Shown piece by piece: positions 47,308-56,784 of a stretch of 64,000 nucleotides of DNA; the first letter of the stretch is position 1, and every line of letters begins with the position of its first letter. The stretch is taken from assembly GCA_016191245.1 (NCBI GenBank), contig JACPOY010000013.1, positions 62,001-126,000 on the forward strand, in the 5' to 3' direction. The stretch is from Gammaproteobacteria bacterium. GTDB lineage: Bacteria > Pseudomonadota > Gammaproteobacteria > Berkiellales > Berkiellaceae. The notes under the pieces are model-generated. The model was not told where the DNA came from and did not search any database. It worked only from the letters and a program-made list of their open reading frames with translations. The position numbers and the translations under genes were made by a program.

Positions 47308-49140
47308 TCAAGATTCACTAATCCCCTCCTCTTTTGGTTGAACGTAATACATATAAGTCGGACATCCATGAATGCGTTTTCTTTTGCTATATCTGCCGTT
47401 ATCTTTTTCTATAATCCAACCAAATTTATCTAAGGCTTTAGCAACTCTTGGTAAAGGATATCCACCTCCAGCTTTTTGCATTTCATCTGAGAAAAACATA
47501 TAAATACGTTCACCTTTGATATCAATAAAATAACCTGCTCTCTTGCTGATCTGTTTTGATTGTATTGAGTCAATGTCTGAAAATCGTGAATCACCATATT
47601 GATTTATGTAGGTTCTCACGCTCTTCAAGATCTTTTCATCTTCAGTCAGAGCATTCTGTTGAGATGATTGCCAAATGTTAAACGCATTTTTTACTGATAA
47701 TGTGACACTTCCTCGTTCCAAGGGTATCAAATCATATTCAGCTGCAAGCTCCCCAGCCATACATATTAATGCAAATGATGCCGCAGCTCTTCCAACAACT
47801 GAATTTCGGGCCTGACATGCTAAAATTTGAGTTATTTGTTGATGTAGCTCTCGAAGATTTCTCTTCTCGTCGATTAGTCGAGAAATGAATGCTGGACCTA
47901 TACAGCCAAAATTTTTACATCTTACTGTTTTTAGATGATCTGCAAATTGTCTTCCATTTTCAAACCCATGCAGTTCATCAAAGATACCATGAGAATGTTC
48001 AAATGGAATATTTAATAACCGGACTTCCTGACCAGTATATGGATTTTTACCTACTTCATTCATGACACCTGCTAAAGTTTTTTCTCCAGTTGAAATCACT
48101 GTAAGATGCCAACGATATATTCTCCTTGCTTTTCCTGCTCGATTGGAACGTTGTTTTCCCTGGCCATTAATAAGCATATAGGCAATTTCTCCAATATCAT
48201 TTGGATCTATTTCACCTATTTCATCAAGTATTAAACAAGTATCATTTCGCGCTGCAGCTATACCTTCAATACCATTACTTGTTGAGCGCCATGTTCTTTT
48301 TATATCTGGCGCTCCCCAAATGCTTGCTGCAATATCAGCTGCAGTGCTTTTACCACTCGAAGAGTCACCCACTATATGTATACCAAACCCCTGGTGATCA
48401 ACTTTTCTCAATAATGGTCCTGCTAATGCGGTAGAAATGGCAACAATTAGAGACACATTACCAAAACAATACTGCCCTATTTCTTGTTTCCAGCTATCGA
48501 TAGTTCCAGAAGTTTTAAACTCATTAACCTCATGAGAGTCTGATTGAAATACAACTTTTGGCTCTCCAATAACTCTATCAGGAAGTAAAAATACTCCATC
48601 GTGCCATCCGATATTAGTGGCACATTGTCTTCTTTTGTCAGGATGTTGACTGTTTATATAGGTTAAGATATCATTTTTCTTTCTGTTATTAATCTCCAAA
48701 CCCAAATCCAATAACACTCCTATTAGTTCATCTCCTCTACCTTTAAGAAAATTCATTGGCATAGTCCAAGTATGCCAATTTCCATTACTATTTCTCAGCT
48801 TAAGAATTCGACCGTAGTCATCATCATCTTTTGAAGAGGTTATAGCTTCTATAATGAGCGGATCACAGATCCAATCATCAGTTTCAATTGATCCATTCTG
48901 TGTTTGCTTTAATCCATGATGATAGACACCGGCTTTTTGCAATTTACAGTTAAATTCAAATGGCTCTAAGTAACAATTAAAATATGGTCGAACTAACTCT
49001 ACTGGCTTCTCCATTATCGTAATTATCTTGTTCTCAGCTTTATTATCGATGAGATCATCCTGAGCACTCATGTTGCTCTCGTTATTATTGGGATGTTCCC
49101 AACGTTCTCTATGTTCTCTTTGTAAAAATATGTCTTTCAT
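47308..49140 (-). CDS. DUF927 domain ATPase, likely replication helicase
   Basis: 610 residues with a DUF927 domain. Walker A GDSSSGKST and Walker B CLILDEIGE mark an active P-loop ATPase; the N-terminal ~190 residues and the C-terminal ~180 residues contain conserved helical regions. DUF927 proteins occur with primases in plasmids and satellites and are presumed helicases. AGGAG five bases before ATG 49140 supports the start. It overlaps the Toprim gene by 4 bp. Confidence 0.85.
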   Translation of the reverse strand: MKDIFLQREHRERWEHPNNNESNMSAQDDLIDNKAENKIITIMEKPVELVRPYFNCYLEPFEFNCKLQKAGVYHHGLKQTQNGSIETDDWICDPLIIEAITSSKDDDDYGRILKLRNSNGNWHTWTMPMNFLKGRGDELIGVLLDLGLEINNRKKNDILTYINSQHPDKRRQCATNIGWHDGVFLLPDRVIGEPKVVFQSDSHEVNEFKTSGTIDSWKQEIGQYCFGNVSLIVAISTALAGPLLRKVDHQGFGIHIVGDSSSGKSTAADIAASIWGAPDIKRTWRSTSNGIEGIAAARNDTCLILDEIGEIDPNDIGEIAYMLINGQGKQRSNRAGKARRIYRWHLTVISTGEKTLAGVMNEVGKNPYTGQEVRLLNIPFEHSHGIFDELHGFENGRQFADHLKTVRCKNFGCIGPAFISRLIDEKRNLRELHQQITQILACQARNSVVGRAAASFALICMAGELAAEYDLIPLERGSVTLSVKNAFNIWQSSQQNALTEDEKILKSVRTYINQYGDSRFSDIDSIQSKQISKRAGYFIDIKGERIYMFFSDEMQKAGGGYPLPRVAKALDKFGWIIEKDNGRYSKRKRIHGCPTYMYYVQPKEEGISES

Positions 49141-50039
49141 AGTGACTCCTGTTTAGAAGCCAACCAACATGCAAGATCATTAAAGTCGCTAAGTGATTCT
49201 GGTGCGTCTTCAGGCCATTGGGGTCGAGAGAAATAGGCATTTGCTGCTAAAGCAGCTTTTCTGCCCTTATTAATTCCAGGGTTGTATGGATTTAATTTAT
49301 CATCATCAGCACAAACTACAATTTTAGAACTTGGATATCTCCACCTTGCACCTACTGCAACAGGCTCTAAATTCCCTGCATCAAGTGCGGCTATTACAGT
49401 CGAATCTGGATAATCTTGAGCAAGAGTTGCTCCCGTAGCTATTCCTTCTGGTATCAGGATTCTTGACCTAGACGAACCCTCTTGAAGAAGCACAAATTTA
49501 CCTTTTTTATTGCACCCAGTAGGTCGAAACCTTTTATTGGAATCTGGATAAATAAATTGAAGACTCCATATACGCCCATTAAAGTCAGTAATCGGATATA
49601 CTAAGCAATTGCATTTCTGACGACCAATAAAGGGATTAATTCTTTTTTTAACTAAGTAAGGATGGTTTGGATCAGCTGGACCCAAGGAATCCCATATTAA
49701 TTTTGCTTCATACGAGGCCTGCTCATGCCTCTTATCAATTTTTATTTTTTCTTCTGTTATGATTCTTTTTAATTTAGCTTTATGTGTTAACAAATCAAAT
49801 TTTAATATCTTTTTGGGGTCCTGGGGGTGCCAAATGAATGGTCTCCCACCACGCCTCCAGTCATTAAAAATGCCTGTGAGAATTTGCCCGTTACCATATA
49901 ATATATACCAACCTGGTTTATCGCCTTTTTTACTTCCGTTAGAAAAGCGATGCAATTTACCATCAGTATAAACTGTTGACGGTGGCTCAAAGCCATGCTC
50001 AATCATTGCTTCTCTAAAGTTACTAACGTAATTACTCAT
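49137..50039 (-). CDS. Toprim-domain primase-like protein
   Basis: 300 residues. A central Toprim domain shows the Glu motif ILIPEGIATGATLA and the DxD motif IVVCADDDK, typical of DnaG-like primases. N-terminal residues (about 1-90) resemble the family's zinc-free opening; Cys residues at CNCLVYPI are not arranged as a zinc ribbon. It overlaps DUF927 by 4 bp (ATGA), so both are translated together and may start island replication. Confidence 0.85.
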   Translation of the reverse strand: MSNYVSNFREAMIEHGFEPPSTVYTDGKLHRFSNGSKKGDKPGWYILYGNGQILTGIFNDWRRGGRPFIWHPQDPKKILKFDLLTHKAKLKRIITEEKIKIDKRHEQASYEAKLIWDSLGPADPNHPYLVKKRINPFIGRQKCNCLVYPITDFNGRIWSLQFIYPDSNKRFRPTGCNKKGKFVLLQEGSSRSRILIPEGIATGATLAQDYPDSTVIAALDAGNLEPVAVGARWRYPSSKIVVCADDDKLNPYNPGINKGRKAALAANAYFSRPQWPEDAPESLSDFNDLACWLASKQESL

Positions 50040-50227
50040 TAGAAATTCTCCAAACCAAAACGATTATTTAACTCTTCTGTAGCATCCCAGTTCAAAATGC
50101 CTTCGTTATGAAGTGTCATAATTAAATTTTTAGTTACAGAGCAAATCACGTTTATATGGCTTTGTGTTTCTAAATTTTTGACCACTTCACTATTTACTCT
50201 TTTAGAGGTTTTTCTCTTAATCCTCAT
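50039..50227 (-). CDS. Small hypothetical island protein
   Basis: 62 residues, not recognised. A basic N terminus (MRIKRKTSKR) and a helical middle. It ends on the start codon of the Toprim gene (overlap of 1 base, TAATG), which supports real translation and coupling. Confidence 0.55.
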   Translation of the reverse strand: MRIKRKTSKRVNSEVVKNLETQSHINVICSVTKNLIMTLHNEGILNWDATEELNNRFGLENF

Positions 50228-50299
50228 ATTTTCTCCTATATTGCGCTCTATCTGCGCTCATTATTAAATTTCCTTTGCGAATAAAGAGTCTCCAAGGGA

Positions 50300-50491
50300 T
50301 TATTCATCCTTGTATTCCTTGCTTAATTTTTCACGCCATCTCTTAGCTGCTTCAACGGAGATTATTGTCCTTCGTCCCAATTTGATTATTTCAGGCCCCT
50401 TACCTTTTTTTAAAAGATCGTAAAACATAGTCCTCCCCATGCTGTGATCAGCACAGAACTCATTTACTGAAGATGCGGGTTTTTGTTTCAT
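50300..50491 (-). CDS. AlpA-like excisionase/regulator
   Basis: About 63 residues with a MerR-type winged helix (SMGRTMFYDLLKKGKGPEII, SVEAAKRWREKL). AlpA-like proteins direct excision and start transcription of satellite early genes. AGGAG six bases before ATG 50491 supports the start. It precedes the replication genes. Confidence 0.85.
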   Translation of the reverse strand: MKQKPASSVNEFCADHSMGRTMFYDLLKKGKGPEIIKLGRRTIISVEAAKRWREKLSKEYKDE

Positions 50492-50606
50492 AGCGTACTC
50501 CTGGATGTTCATAAGAGCACGCATGATAAGATAAAAGTATTTAAACTTCGTGAGACGAAATTTGGTTAGATTCGGTTAAAAAGTGTCTCTTGAAATTAAG
50601 AGGAAA

Positions 50607-51257
50607 TTATGATTGGACTTTTAAATCTACTAATATTTTTTTAAATAAAATACTTGCATGGGTATCGTAGGTATATTGACCAGGAGGTTGGAACTTAAAA
50701 GGAGGGGAAAAGCTAAAATCCACAAAAATCTCAAACAAAAACGCCCAGTTTTTGTAGTTTTGCTTATAGTACCTCAATTCTTTTTCAAGTTTTGGAGTTG
50801 TATTAAATCGTTCAAAAAATTTCGTTTTGCCACTTTTCCTTTCAGATGAAGTCTGCTCCATTGCATGTTTTGCAAGCGTATTAATTGCTTCACGTCTCGA
50901 ACAACGATGCGCTTCTCTAAACGCTTTTATGGCCAAATGAAGGAAGTACGAATGAACCATTCGCTCATGTTCATCCCGGAGCTTTTCTGGTTTTTTGAGC
51001 CAAGGAAAATATACTGTAGCTTTTTGGTCATTTTGATGACACTTAAGGAGGATGCCTGAAATGTATTGATTGATTAGATTTGAAGATTGGACTTTATCAG
51101 CAATCCTTTGCTCAACATTAAATACTACCCAGCAAAGCCATTGCGCTCGTATCGATGCATTTTTGGCAGTTTCTACAATCTTTCCTTCTGAATCGTCCTG
51201 GGTATTATCATTACTATTTTTAATGTGTTCTGCAATTTTGCAATAATATTCTTCCAT
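50607..51257 (-). CDS. Hypothetical protein at the right end of the island
   Basis: 216 residues, not recognised. Helical and charged, with WLCWVVFNVEQRIADKV and several aromatic patches (FEIFVDFSFSPPFKFQPPGQ). No signal or membrane helix. It is the gene nearest the right att repeat, 79 bp away. Confidence 0.55.
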   Translation of the reverse strand: MEEYYCKIAEHIKNSNDNTQDDSEGKIVETAKNASIRAQWLCWVVFNVEQRIADKVQSSNLINQYISGILLKCHQNDQKATVYFPWLKKPEKLRDEHERMVHSYFLHLAIKAFREAHRCSRREAINTLAKHAMEQTSSERKSGKTKFFERFNTTPKLEKELRYYKQNYKNWAFLFEIFVDFSFSPPFKFQPPGQYTYDTHASILFKKILVDLKVQS

Positions 51258-51272
51258 GGAAGTTACTCAAAA

Positions 51273-51284
51273 GTTACATACGCT
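51273..51284. repeat. 12-bp repeat shared with the left end
   Basis: GTTACATACGCT occurs here and at 40545-40556, in the same orientation, about 60 and 120 bp inside the two att repeats. It could be an integrase arm-type site, but a 12-bp pair can also arise by chance. Confidence 0.4.
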
Positions 51285-51335
51285 GATAATTCTATTCGAC
51301 GGGATTTTTGATATGTGATTGATTTGAATACCAAA

Positions 51336-51383
51336 TTAATGGCGTCCCCAAGGGGATTCGAACCCCTGTTACCGCCGTGAAAG
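51336..51383. repeat. Right attachment site
   Basis: The same 48 bases as 40378-40425. It overlaps the 3' part of the complete tRNA-Glu gene, so integration preserves the tRNA at this end. Confidence 0.92.
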
Positions 51384-51415
51384 GGCGGTGTCCTAGGCCT
51401 CTAGACGATGGGGAC
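51340..51415 (-). tRNA. tRNA-Glu (anticodon TTC)
   Basis: 76 bases including an encoded CCA. Acceptor GTCCCC pairs with GGGGAC; the D-arm starts TCGTCTAGAGGCCTAGGAC; the anticodon stem-loop CCGCCCTTTCACGGCGG shows anticodon TTC; and the T-loop GTTCGAATC is standard. It is next to tRNA-Ala and gltX, whose enzyme charges it. It is also the integration site of the island. Confidence 0.95.
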
Positions 51416-51440
51416 CTAGATTTTATTCTTCGCTCTTTGT

Positions 51441-51538
51441 CTTTATGCCTCGTTGCCTTCAAGTTCTCGCAATCCTCATGTACTTAACTCTGTACATTCC
51501 GGTTGCTCGACTCTTGGCGCCTTGCCTAAAGCCAAATA
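51441..51538. repeat. Dispersed intergenic repeat, copy 2 (inverted)
   Basis: Reverse complement shares GAGCAACCGGA and TGAGGATTGCGAGA with 4901-4993, with the same order. Between them a GTAC-bearing arm (TGTACAGAGTTAAGTACA) folds back. It fills the gap between the two tRNAs. Confidence 0.75.
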
Positions 51539-51598
51539 AGCTCGAAAAAATATTCTTCTCTCTTTGCACTACATGCCGAAGCTAAGTTAACCAGCTTT

Positions 51599-51674
<76 letters not shown>

Positions 51675-51714
51675 AGGATAGAGGCGACGATTCTACGTCC
51701 ACTTGCACTCAGAG

Positions 51715-53127
51715 TCAACCCTCTGGAAACATCTCTGTTTTAAGACTTAAAGCATCCTGTAGGCGCTGCAAGGATTTCTCTTTTCCAAGTAAAGCGAGCG
51801 TGGTATCAATTGAAGGTGAAACTGTGCCACCAGTAACCGCAATGCGAATGGGTTGTGCAATAAGCCCCAGTTTAATACCTAGCTCTTCGACCACAGATTT
51901 AATTGCATTGTTAATGGCTTCAGGCTTCCAATCATTGACTGTTTTCAGTTGGTTAATAATCGCAGCCAAAGCATGAAAAGCTTCCTGATTAAAATGCTTA
52001 TTTAAGCTCTCTTCATCAATGACAACATCTTCTTGAAATAAAAATTGGCTCTTTTGAACTATCTCCACTATCGTCTTACAACGATCTCTTTGGGCAATCA
52101 CGATTTGCTCTAGTGCTGGCCCTTTAGAGACATCTATGCCTAATCTGTCAAAATGCCATGCTAATTCTTTGGCTATTTCAGCTTCGGGCTTGGTTTTTAA
52201 ATAATGTTGGTTTAGCCATAATAATTTCTCAGGATTGATGGCTGAAGCTGAGCCATTAATAGCATTGACATCAAACAGTTTAATCATCTCATCCACAGAA
52301 AATATTTCGGTATCACCATGCGACCATCCCAAACGGACCAAGTAATTCAATAATGCTTCTGGCAATATCCCTTGCAATCGATAATCCAACACACTCGCCG
52401 CGCCATCACGCTTAGATAATTTTTTACCATCTGGCCCTAACAACATCGGCATATGTCCATACTGCGGGATCTTAGCGCCTAAAGCTTGCAGAATATGAAT
52501 TTGCCTAGGGGTATTATTAATATGATCATCCCCTCGCAGTACATGGGTTATTCCCATTTCCCAATCATCTACAACGACGGTGAAATTATAAGTGGGTGTA
52601 CCATCGCTTCTGACCAAAATTAAATCATCTAATTCGGTATTTTGAATTTCAATTGGCCCTTTAACTAAATCATTGAAAGCGATTGATCCAGTTTGTGGTG
52701 TTTTAAAACGTATAACATAAGGCATATTATCGTGCGGAGGATGAGGAAAACGTAAGCAATAACCATCGTACCGAGGTTTTTGCTTGGCCGCGATTTGTTG
52801 ATCGCGCAATACTTCTAACCGTTCTTTTGTGCAATAGCATTTATACGCATGGCCATCATTCAAAAGCTGCTTTGCAACCTGCTTATAACGATCAAAACGC
52901 TGCGTTTGATAAATTGGACCTTCATCCCAACGCAAACCCAACCACTCCAAACCGTCTAAAATGACTTGTACGGCTTGATCAGTTGAACGCTCTCTATCGG
53001 TATCTTCAATGCGTAAAATAAATTTTCCGTGTTGATTTTTTGACCATAACCAACAAAATAATGCCGTGCGAGCACTACCGATATGCAGATCCCCGGTCGG
53101 ACTAGGAGCAAAGCGTGTGATGACCAT
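51715..53127 (-). CDS. gltX: Glutamyl-tRNA synthetase
   Basis: Charges tRNA-Glu. The HIGH motif lies in FAPSPTGDLHIGSARTALF and the KMSKS-type motif is KLSKRDGAAS. ATG 53127 gives 470 residues, the normal length; a longer frame to 53172 has no family match. The adjacent tRNA-Glu is a common arrangement in this group. Confidence 0.97.
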   Translation of the reverse strand: MVITRFAPSPTGDLHIGSARTALFCWLWSKNQHGKFILRIEDTDRERSTDQAVQVILDGLEWLGLRWDEGPIYQTQRFDRYKQVAKQLLNDGHAYKCYCTKERLEVLRDQQIAAKQKPRYDGYCLRFPHPPHDNMPYVIRFKTPQTGSIAFNDLVKGPIEIQNTELDDLILVRSDGTPTYNFTVVVDDWEMGITHVLRGDDHINNTPRQIHILQALGAKIPQYGHMPMLLGPDGKKLSKRDGAASVLDYRLQGILPEALLNYLVRLGWSHGDTEIFSVDEMIKLFDVNAINGSASAINPEKLLWLNQHYLKTKPEAEIAKELAWHFDRLGIDVSKGPALEQIVIAQRDRCKTIVEIVQKSQFLFQEDVVIDEESLNKHFNQEAFHALAAIINQLKTVNDWKPEAINNAIKSVVEELGIKLGLIAQPIRIAVTGGTVSPSIDTTLALLGKEKSLQRLQDALSLKTEMFPEG

Positions 53128-53250
53128 ATAGCTACTTAATTTATCAATAAAAGATGGTGAACATTTTAACAAAAAACTCCACCTTACCCACTATTTATTA
53201 AAGCTATTTTGATATGATATGACCTTCCTTGAAGGTAAAGGTAAGTAAAG

Positions 53251-53883
53251 ATGGGGTATCTAAACGATTTTATAGCATTAGGAGTGATCGGATTATTAGG
53301 CGCAATAAGTCCAGGACCTGACTTTGTGGTCGTCACTCAATCAAGCTTATCCCATGGCAAAAAAGCAGGGATGGCTACCTCCTTAGGCATTTCCTTAGGC
53401 TGCTTAGTCCATATCACTTATTGTGTACTTGGCATCGGGGTTATCGTTGCAGAGTCTATCGTCTTATTTAATATCATTAAATATCTTGGCGCAGCTTATC
53501 TTGTTTATTTAGGGATAAAAGCACTGCGTTCATCCAACACACTTCCTAAAATAGAAAAAACCTTCCATGCAATGAGCACTCACCATTCTCTTTTTAGTGC
53601 ATTCAAGAAAGGACTTTTAGTGAATTTGCTTAATCCTAAGGTGACTTTATTTATTTTAAGTATTTTCACTCAAGTCATCTCTCCTGAAACACCTTTATTA
53701 ATTCAAGCAAGCTTTGGGATTGAATTTGCAGTGATTGCCTTTTGCTGGTTTAGCTTATTGTCATTTATTTTAGATAATCCTGTATTCAAAAAACGTTTAC
53801 AATCCGTTCAAGGTTATGTTGAAAAAATATTAGGTGGCTTTTTAATTTTATTAGGCATCAAAGTGGCGACTATCACACAATGA
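53251..53883 (+). CDS. LysE/RhtB-family amino-acid exporter
   Basis: A 210-residue inner-membrane protein with about six helices. The family motif GAISPGPDFVVVTQ near the N terminus and NLLNPKVTLFILS are clear. Substrate (lysine, threonine, homoserine or leucine) cannot be read. Its stop overlaps the next start by 4 bp. Confidence 0.93.
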   Translation: MGYLNDFIALGVIGLLGAISPGPDFVVVTQSSLSHGKKAGMATSLGISLGCLVHITYCVLGIGVIVAESIVLFNIIKYLGAAYLVYLGIKALRSSNTLPKIEKTFHAMSTHHSLFSAFKKGLLVNLLNPKVTLFILSIFTQVISPETPLLIQASFGIEFAVIAFCWFSLLSFILDNPVFKKRLQSVQGYVEKILGGFLILLGIKVATITQ

Positions 53884-54482
53884 GTTTAGTTTTAGAAATT
53901 ATTGCTAAAATAGGCCTGTTTTTTTGTCAGACTTATGTGCTTGCAAGTATCTTTCTGATTGGTTTTTTCTTTATCAATAAGAAAATATTTAGCCGCACTC
54001 TGCTACTTGTTCTATTCACAATGATTTATAACGTCTACTTAAAATCCATTTGGAAAATGCCTTTACCACCTCCTCTTGAAGGCTGGGGGTTCCCCAGTGG
54101 TCATATGCATACAGCCGTGGTATTTTGGGGATGGCTAGCTTATGAATACCACAAAGCGTGGTATTATGAGATAACTTTTTTCCTATTATGTTTAATTGGT
54201 TATGGCATTCTCTATCATGGTTATCATTATCCTATCGATATTTTAGGCGCTATTGGATTTGGTTTATTATCCATTATTTTATATGCGTTACTACAACGCC
54301 TCCCCTACTTTAAAGAAAAGCTCTATCGACTAGGATATTTATTAATTCTTTTGAGTCTAGGGATTTTACTTCTGTTAGGATCCAACTTTATCAAGCCGCA
54401 TCAATGGCAAGCTTTAACAGTATTAATTGGATTTACCGTTGCTTGTACGCTGTTACAATATAAATCCAATGCTACAAGTTAG
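53880..54482 (+). CDS. PAP2-family membrane phosphatase
   Basis: 200 residues, five or six helices. The PAP2 signature is partial: WGFPSGHMHTAVVFWGWLAY and YHGYHYPIDILGA hold the conserved His and Asp, but the first-block Lys/Arg is not obvious. Likely hydrolyses a lipid phosphate such as undecaprenyl-PP or PA at the membrane. It overlaps the LysE gene by 4 bp, indicating a shared transcript. Confidence 0.8.
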   Translation: MSLVLEIIAKIGLFFCQTYVLASIFLIGFFFINKKIFSRTLLLVLFTMIYNVYLKSIWKMPLPPPLEGWGFPSGHMHTAVVFWGWLAYEYHKAWYYEITFFLLCLIGYGILYHGYHYPIDILGAIGFGLLSIILYALLQRLPYFKEKLYRLGYLLILLSLGILLLLGSNFIKPHQWQALTVLIGFTVACTLLQYKSNATS

Positions 54483-54562
54483 TTAGCATAGAGTGCATAT
54501 GCTCTTACTATCTGTACCCTATTTTGATAAAGTTTAGTCTGCATTCATTCTAAAGGTTTACA

Positions 54563-55516
54563 ATGTATTTAGGCCCCCAAAAAAACAAAGTCAGCTCAGA
54601 GCAAGAAATAGATATAAAACAATTTGTTTATGAGAAATTTAGCACCCTTCTTAATTTCCCAAGTGAAGAGGGTACCTGCAAAAAAATGATACGTTTAAGC
54701 CATCTTAAACCTGAATGGGCTGAATATGCAGTTGTTTTTGGTCATCGTGCCGATTCTAAGCATGCACAAATTGTCCAAGATGAGCGCAAATATTTAGCGC
54801 ACCTACAAGAAAATAATTATCCAGTGGTAGAAGTGATTGGCAAAGAATTTGTTGTTGCACTCGACCAAACCGGTAACGAGCGGTTTGGTATGGTCATGCG
54901 CTATATGCCAGGTATTTTTATTGAAGCAAAAACAGTACCCCCACTAAAAATATATATTATTGCAGCCCTTCTCGGTATTGAGTACATCAGACCGCAAGAA
55001 GCATGGCTTGCACTCAATAAAAAACGTTTACTTGATGATATTGAAGAAAAGATCAAAAATCCTATTTTATTTGCAAAACTTCAGACAGGTGCAAAAACTT
55101 TAGAACATAATTTTGATACGCTCATCGCGAAATTTGAACAAGATCAAGAAATGGTGGTCGATCTGCAAATGATCATTTCATCAGAAGGTACTCTCACGAT
55201 TATTGATCCTTTAGATGTAGTCAAACAAAATCAGGATGAGTGTCTTTCCATTCTACCCGATGCACCTAAGCCTAATGATGATCTTTTAAGGTTTATTAAA
55301 AACACAAGAAATTGGCTAAAATTAGCCAAGCAAACCTGTAGCAAGATTTGTTCTGCTCAGCATTATGCAGATTTATCTTCTTTATTAAACTTAGATGTTG
55401 AACCACTGGTATTTTCCACCCGTTCAGATCCGAGGGGGCATTCTCGAATTAGCCAGATTAAATCTCAATCCCAGTCCCAAGCGCCTAGCCCAACGACAAA
55501 AAAGCTATTTTTTTAA
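54563..55516 (+). CDS. Kinase-like family protein A
   Basis: 317 residues, related to the two genes at 55513 and 57008 by the order of segments: an early DERKYLAHLQENNYPVVEVI, MRYMPGIFIEAKT, AALLGIEYIRPQEAWLAL, then VVDLQMIISSEGTLTIIDPL. The DL(Q)...IIDP pattern resembles the catalytic loop and metal-binding Asp of APH/choline-kinase-like proteins, but the usual beta3 Lys is not evident. Function unknown. It converges on protein B with a 4-bp overlap. Confidence 0.6.
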   Translation: MYLGPQKNKVSSEQEIDIKQFVYEKFSTLLNFPSEEGTCKKMIRLSHLKPEWAEYAVVFGHRADSKHAQIVQDERKYLAHLQENNYPVVEVIGKEFVVALDQTGNERFGMVMRYMPGIFIEAKTVPPLKIYIIAALLGIEYIRPQEAWLALNKKRLLDDIEEKIKNPILFAKLQTGAKTLEHNFDTLIAKFEQDQEMVVDLQMIISSEGTLTIIDPLDVVKQNQDECLSILPDAPKPNDDLLRFIKNTRNWLKLAKQTCSKICSAQHYADLSSLLNLDVEPLVFSTRSDPRGHSRISQIKSQSQSQAPSPTTKKLFF

Positions 55517-56775
55517 AGCGGTTTTATTGATGAATTTTCATCATCTTCATAATGGGTTATCGTCAGTTGATCGCTGCTAAAAGAAAGTTTTCTTTTTGCA
55601 CTTTCTGATGATGATGCAGAAAGTTGTACTGCTGAAAACTGAAAAGCGATTATTTTACTTGGTGAATCTAGTAAATCGCTGACCTGTTCTTGAATAATAG
55701 CTCTTTGTTTCTTTGTAGGAGATGTTTTCAGCACTTTTTCAGGAGACGACTCTGGTGATTTTCTTTTTGTTATTGTTGTGCGCGGTAACTTTTTTCTTGT
55801 CAGTGACGAAGGAGAAACATTCGGCATGGATGAAGAAGCTGGTAATAAACAAGCGTTCTGTTGTGCTAAAGGGCTTTGCCGATAAAGTTGAGAAGACGCG
55901 GTCTTCATCAGCAATGATTTACGAATATTACATGATGTAACTGCAACTTTTGGTGGCATCGTAATAAATTTTTGCATTTCTTGATTTGAAGATAATTTCG
56001 AGATAGTAGAACACCATTCTAAGCAATTATTCAGCATGGTTTGCCCAAGGCCTAATTGTTTAATAAATGCTTGATTGTCTTGAATACTATCATCTAATAG
56101 ACTGTGATAAATATTAGTATTGTCATACCTAGCTTTAACATGCACAACATCAATTGGATCTATAATTGAAACATTTCCTTCTTTTGTTACAAGAAGTTGC
56201 AAATCGGCAATACGTACGCCATTTGTTTCTAAATTCATAATAATGCTCAATAAAGCACGATGTAAGTTAAGTGCAAATTGTTTGACTTGAATAAAAATTT
56301 CAGGCTTCGCGGAAAAAAGTTGATGAATCTTTTGATCTATTGCTATTTTGTGTAAAACCCAAGCTTCTCCAGTTACCGGTATATCTATACCTAAGGCAGC
56401 AATAATCAGTTTTTGGTGTGCAGATTCAAAATCTTTTGAGTCAATGAGGGTTGAGTCAGGAACCCATTGCATTAATACTGCTTGTCGATTTAATTGGAAT
56501 TCAAATACATCAGTATAATATTGAATGGTAGGCAAGCCGAGTTCTGCCAATTTTGATAAAAGTATCTTCTCTTTGCTCAGCATATCTTTATTAATTGCTG
56601 AGACACTTGCAACAGCAACTTCATGATTAAGCGCATAAAGTGTTTTAAATGACCCCGAAATGGTGGTTAAATTATCAAAATCAAGTTGATGAGACTGCAA
56701 AATTGCTCTGATTTCATCAATAGGTAATGGTCGCTGCGCAAGAAGTGCAAAGATTCCGTCTAACATTTTTATCAC
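55513..56775 (-). CDS. Kinase-like family protein B
   Basis: 420 residues, paralogous to A and C. The N-terminal domain (about 1-280) contains LLSKLAELGLPTIQYYTDVF, AVLMQWVPDSTLIDSKDF, AALGIDIPVTGEAWVLHKI and IADLQLLVTKEGNVSIIDPI. A basic and Ser-rich C terminus (TITKRKSPESSPEKVLKT, then SPTKKQR) lies beyond it. The fold may be a divergent kinase or pseudokinase; phosphorylation is not shown. A 13-bp-arm hairpin and a 32-base block upstream are shared in layout with gene C. Confidence 0.6.
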   Translation of the reverse strand: MIKMLDGIFALLAQRPLPIDEIRAILQSHQLDFDNLTTISGSFKTLYALNHEVAVASVSAINKDMLSKEKILLSKLAELGLPTIQYYTDVFEFQLNRQAVLMQWVPDSTLIDSKDFESAHQKLIIAALGIDIPVTGEAWVLHKIAIDQKIHQLFSAKPEIFIQVKQFALNLHRALLSIIMNLETNGVRIADLQLLVTKEGNVSIIDPIDVVHVKARYDNTNIYHSLLDDSIQDNQAFIKQLGLGQTMLNNCLEWCSTISKLSSNQEMQKFITMPPKVAVTSCNIRKSLLMKTASSQLYRQSPLAQQNACLLPASSSMPNVSPSSLTRKKLPRTTITKRKSPESSPEKVLKTSPTKKQRAIIQEQVSDLLDSPSKIIAFQFSAVQLSASSSESAKRKLSFSSDQLTITHYEDDENSSIKPL

Positions 56776-56784
56776 CCAAGATTA

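Larger units (their letters stand above)
40378..51383. mobile_element. Integrated genomic island in tRNA-Glu, satellite-like
   Basis: Bounded by a perfect 48-bp direct repeat (40378-40425 and 51336-51383) that is the 3' end of tRNA-Glu. The length, counting one repeat, is 10,958 bp. It encodes a tyrosine integrase and a KilA-N protein at the left, an AlpA-like regulator, a Toprim primase and a DUF927 ATPase at the right, and cargo between. No structural phage genes are seen, so it resembles a P4-like satellite or integrative plasmid. Only the right-hand tRNA copy is complete. Confidence 0.9.
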
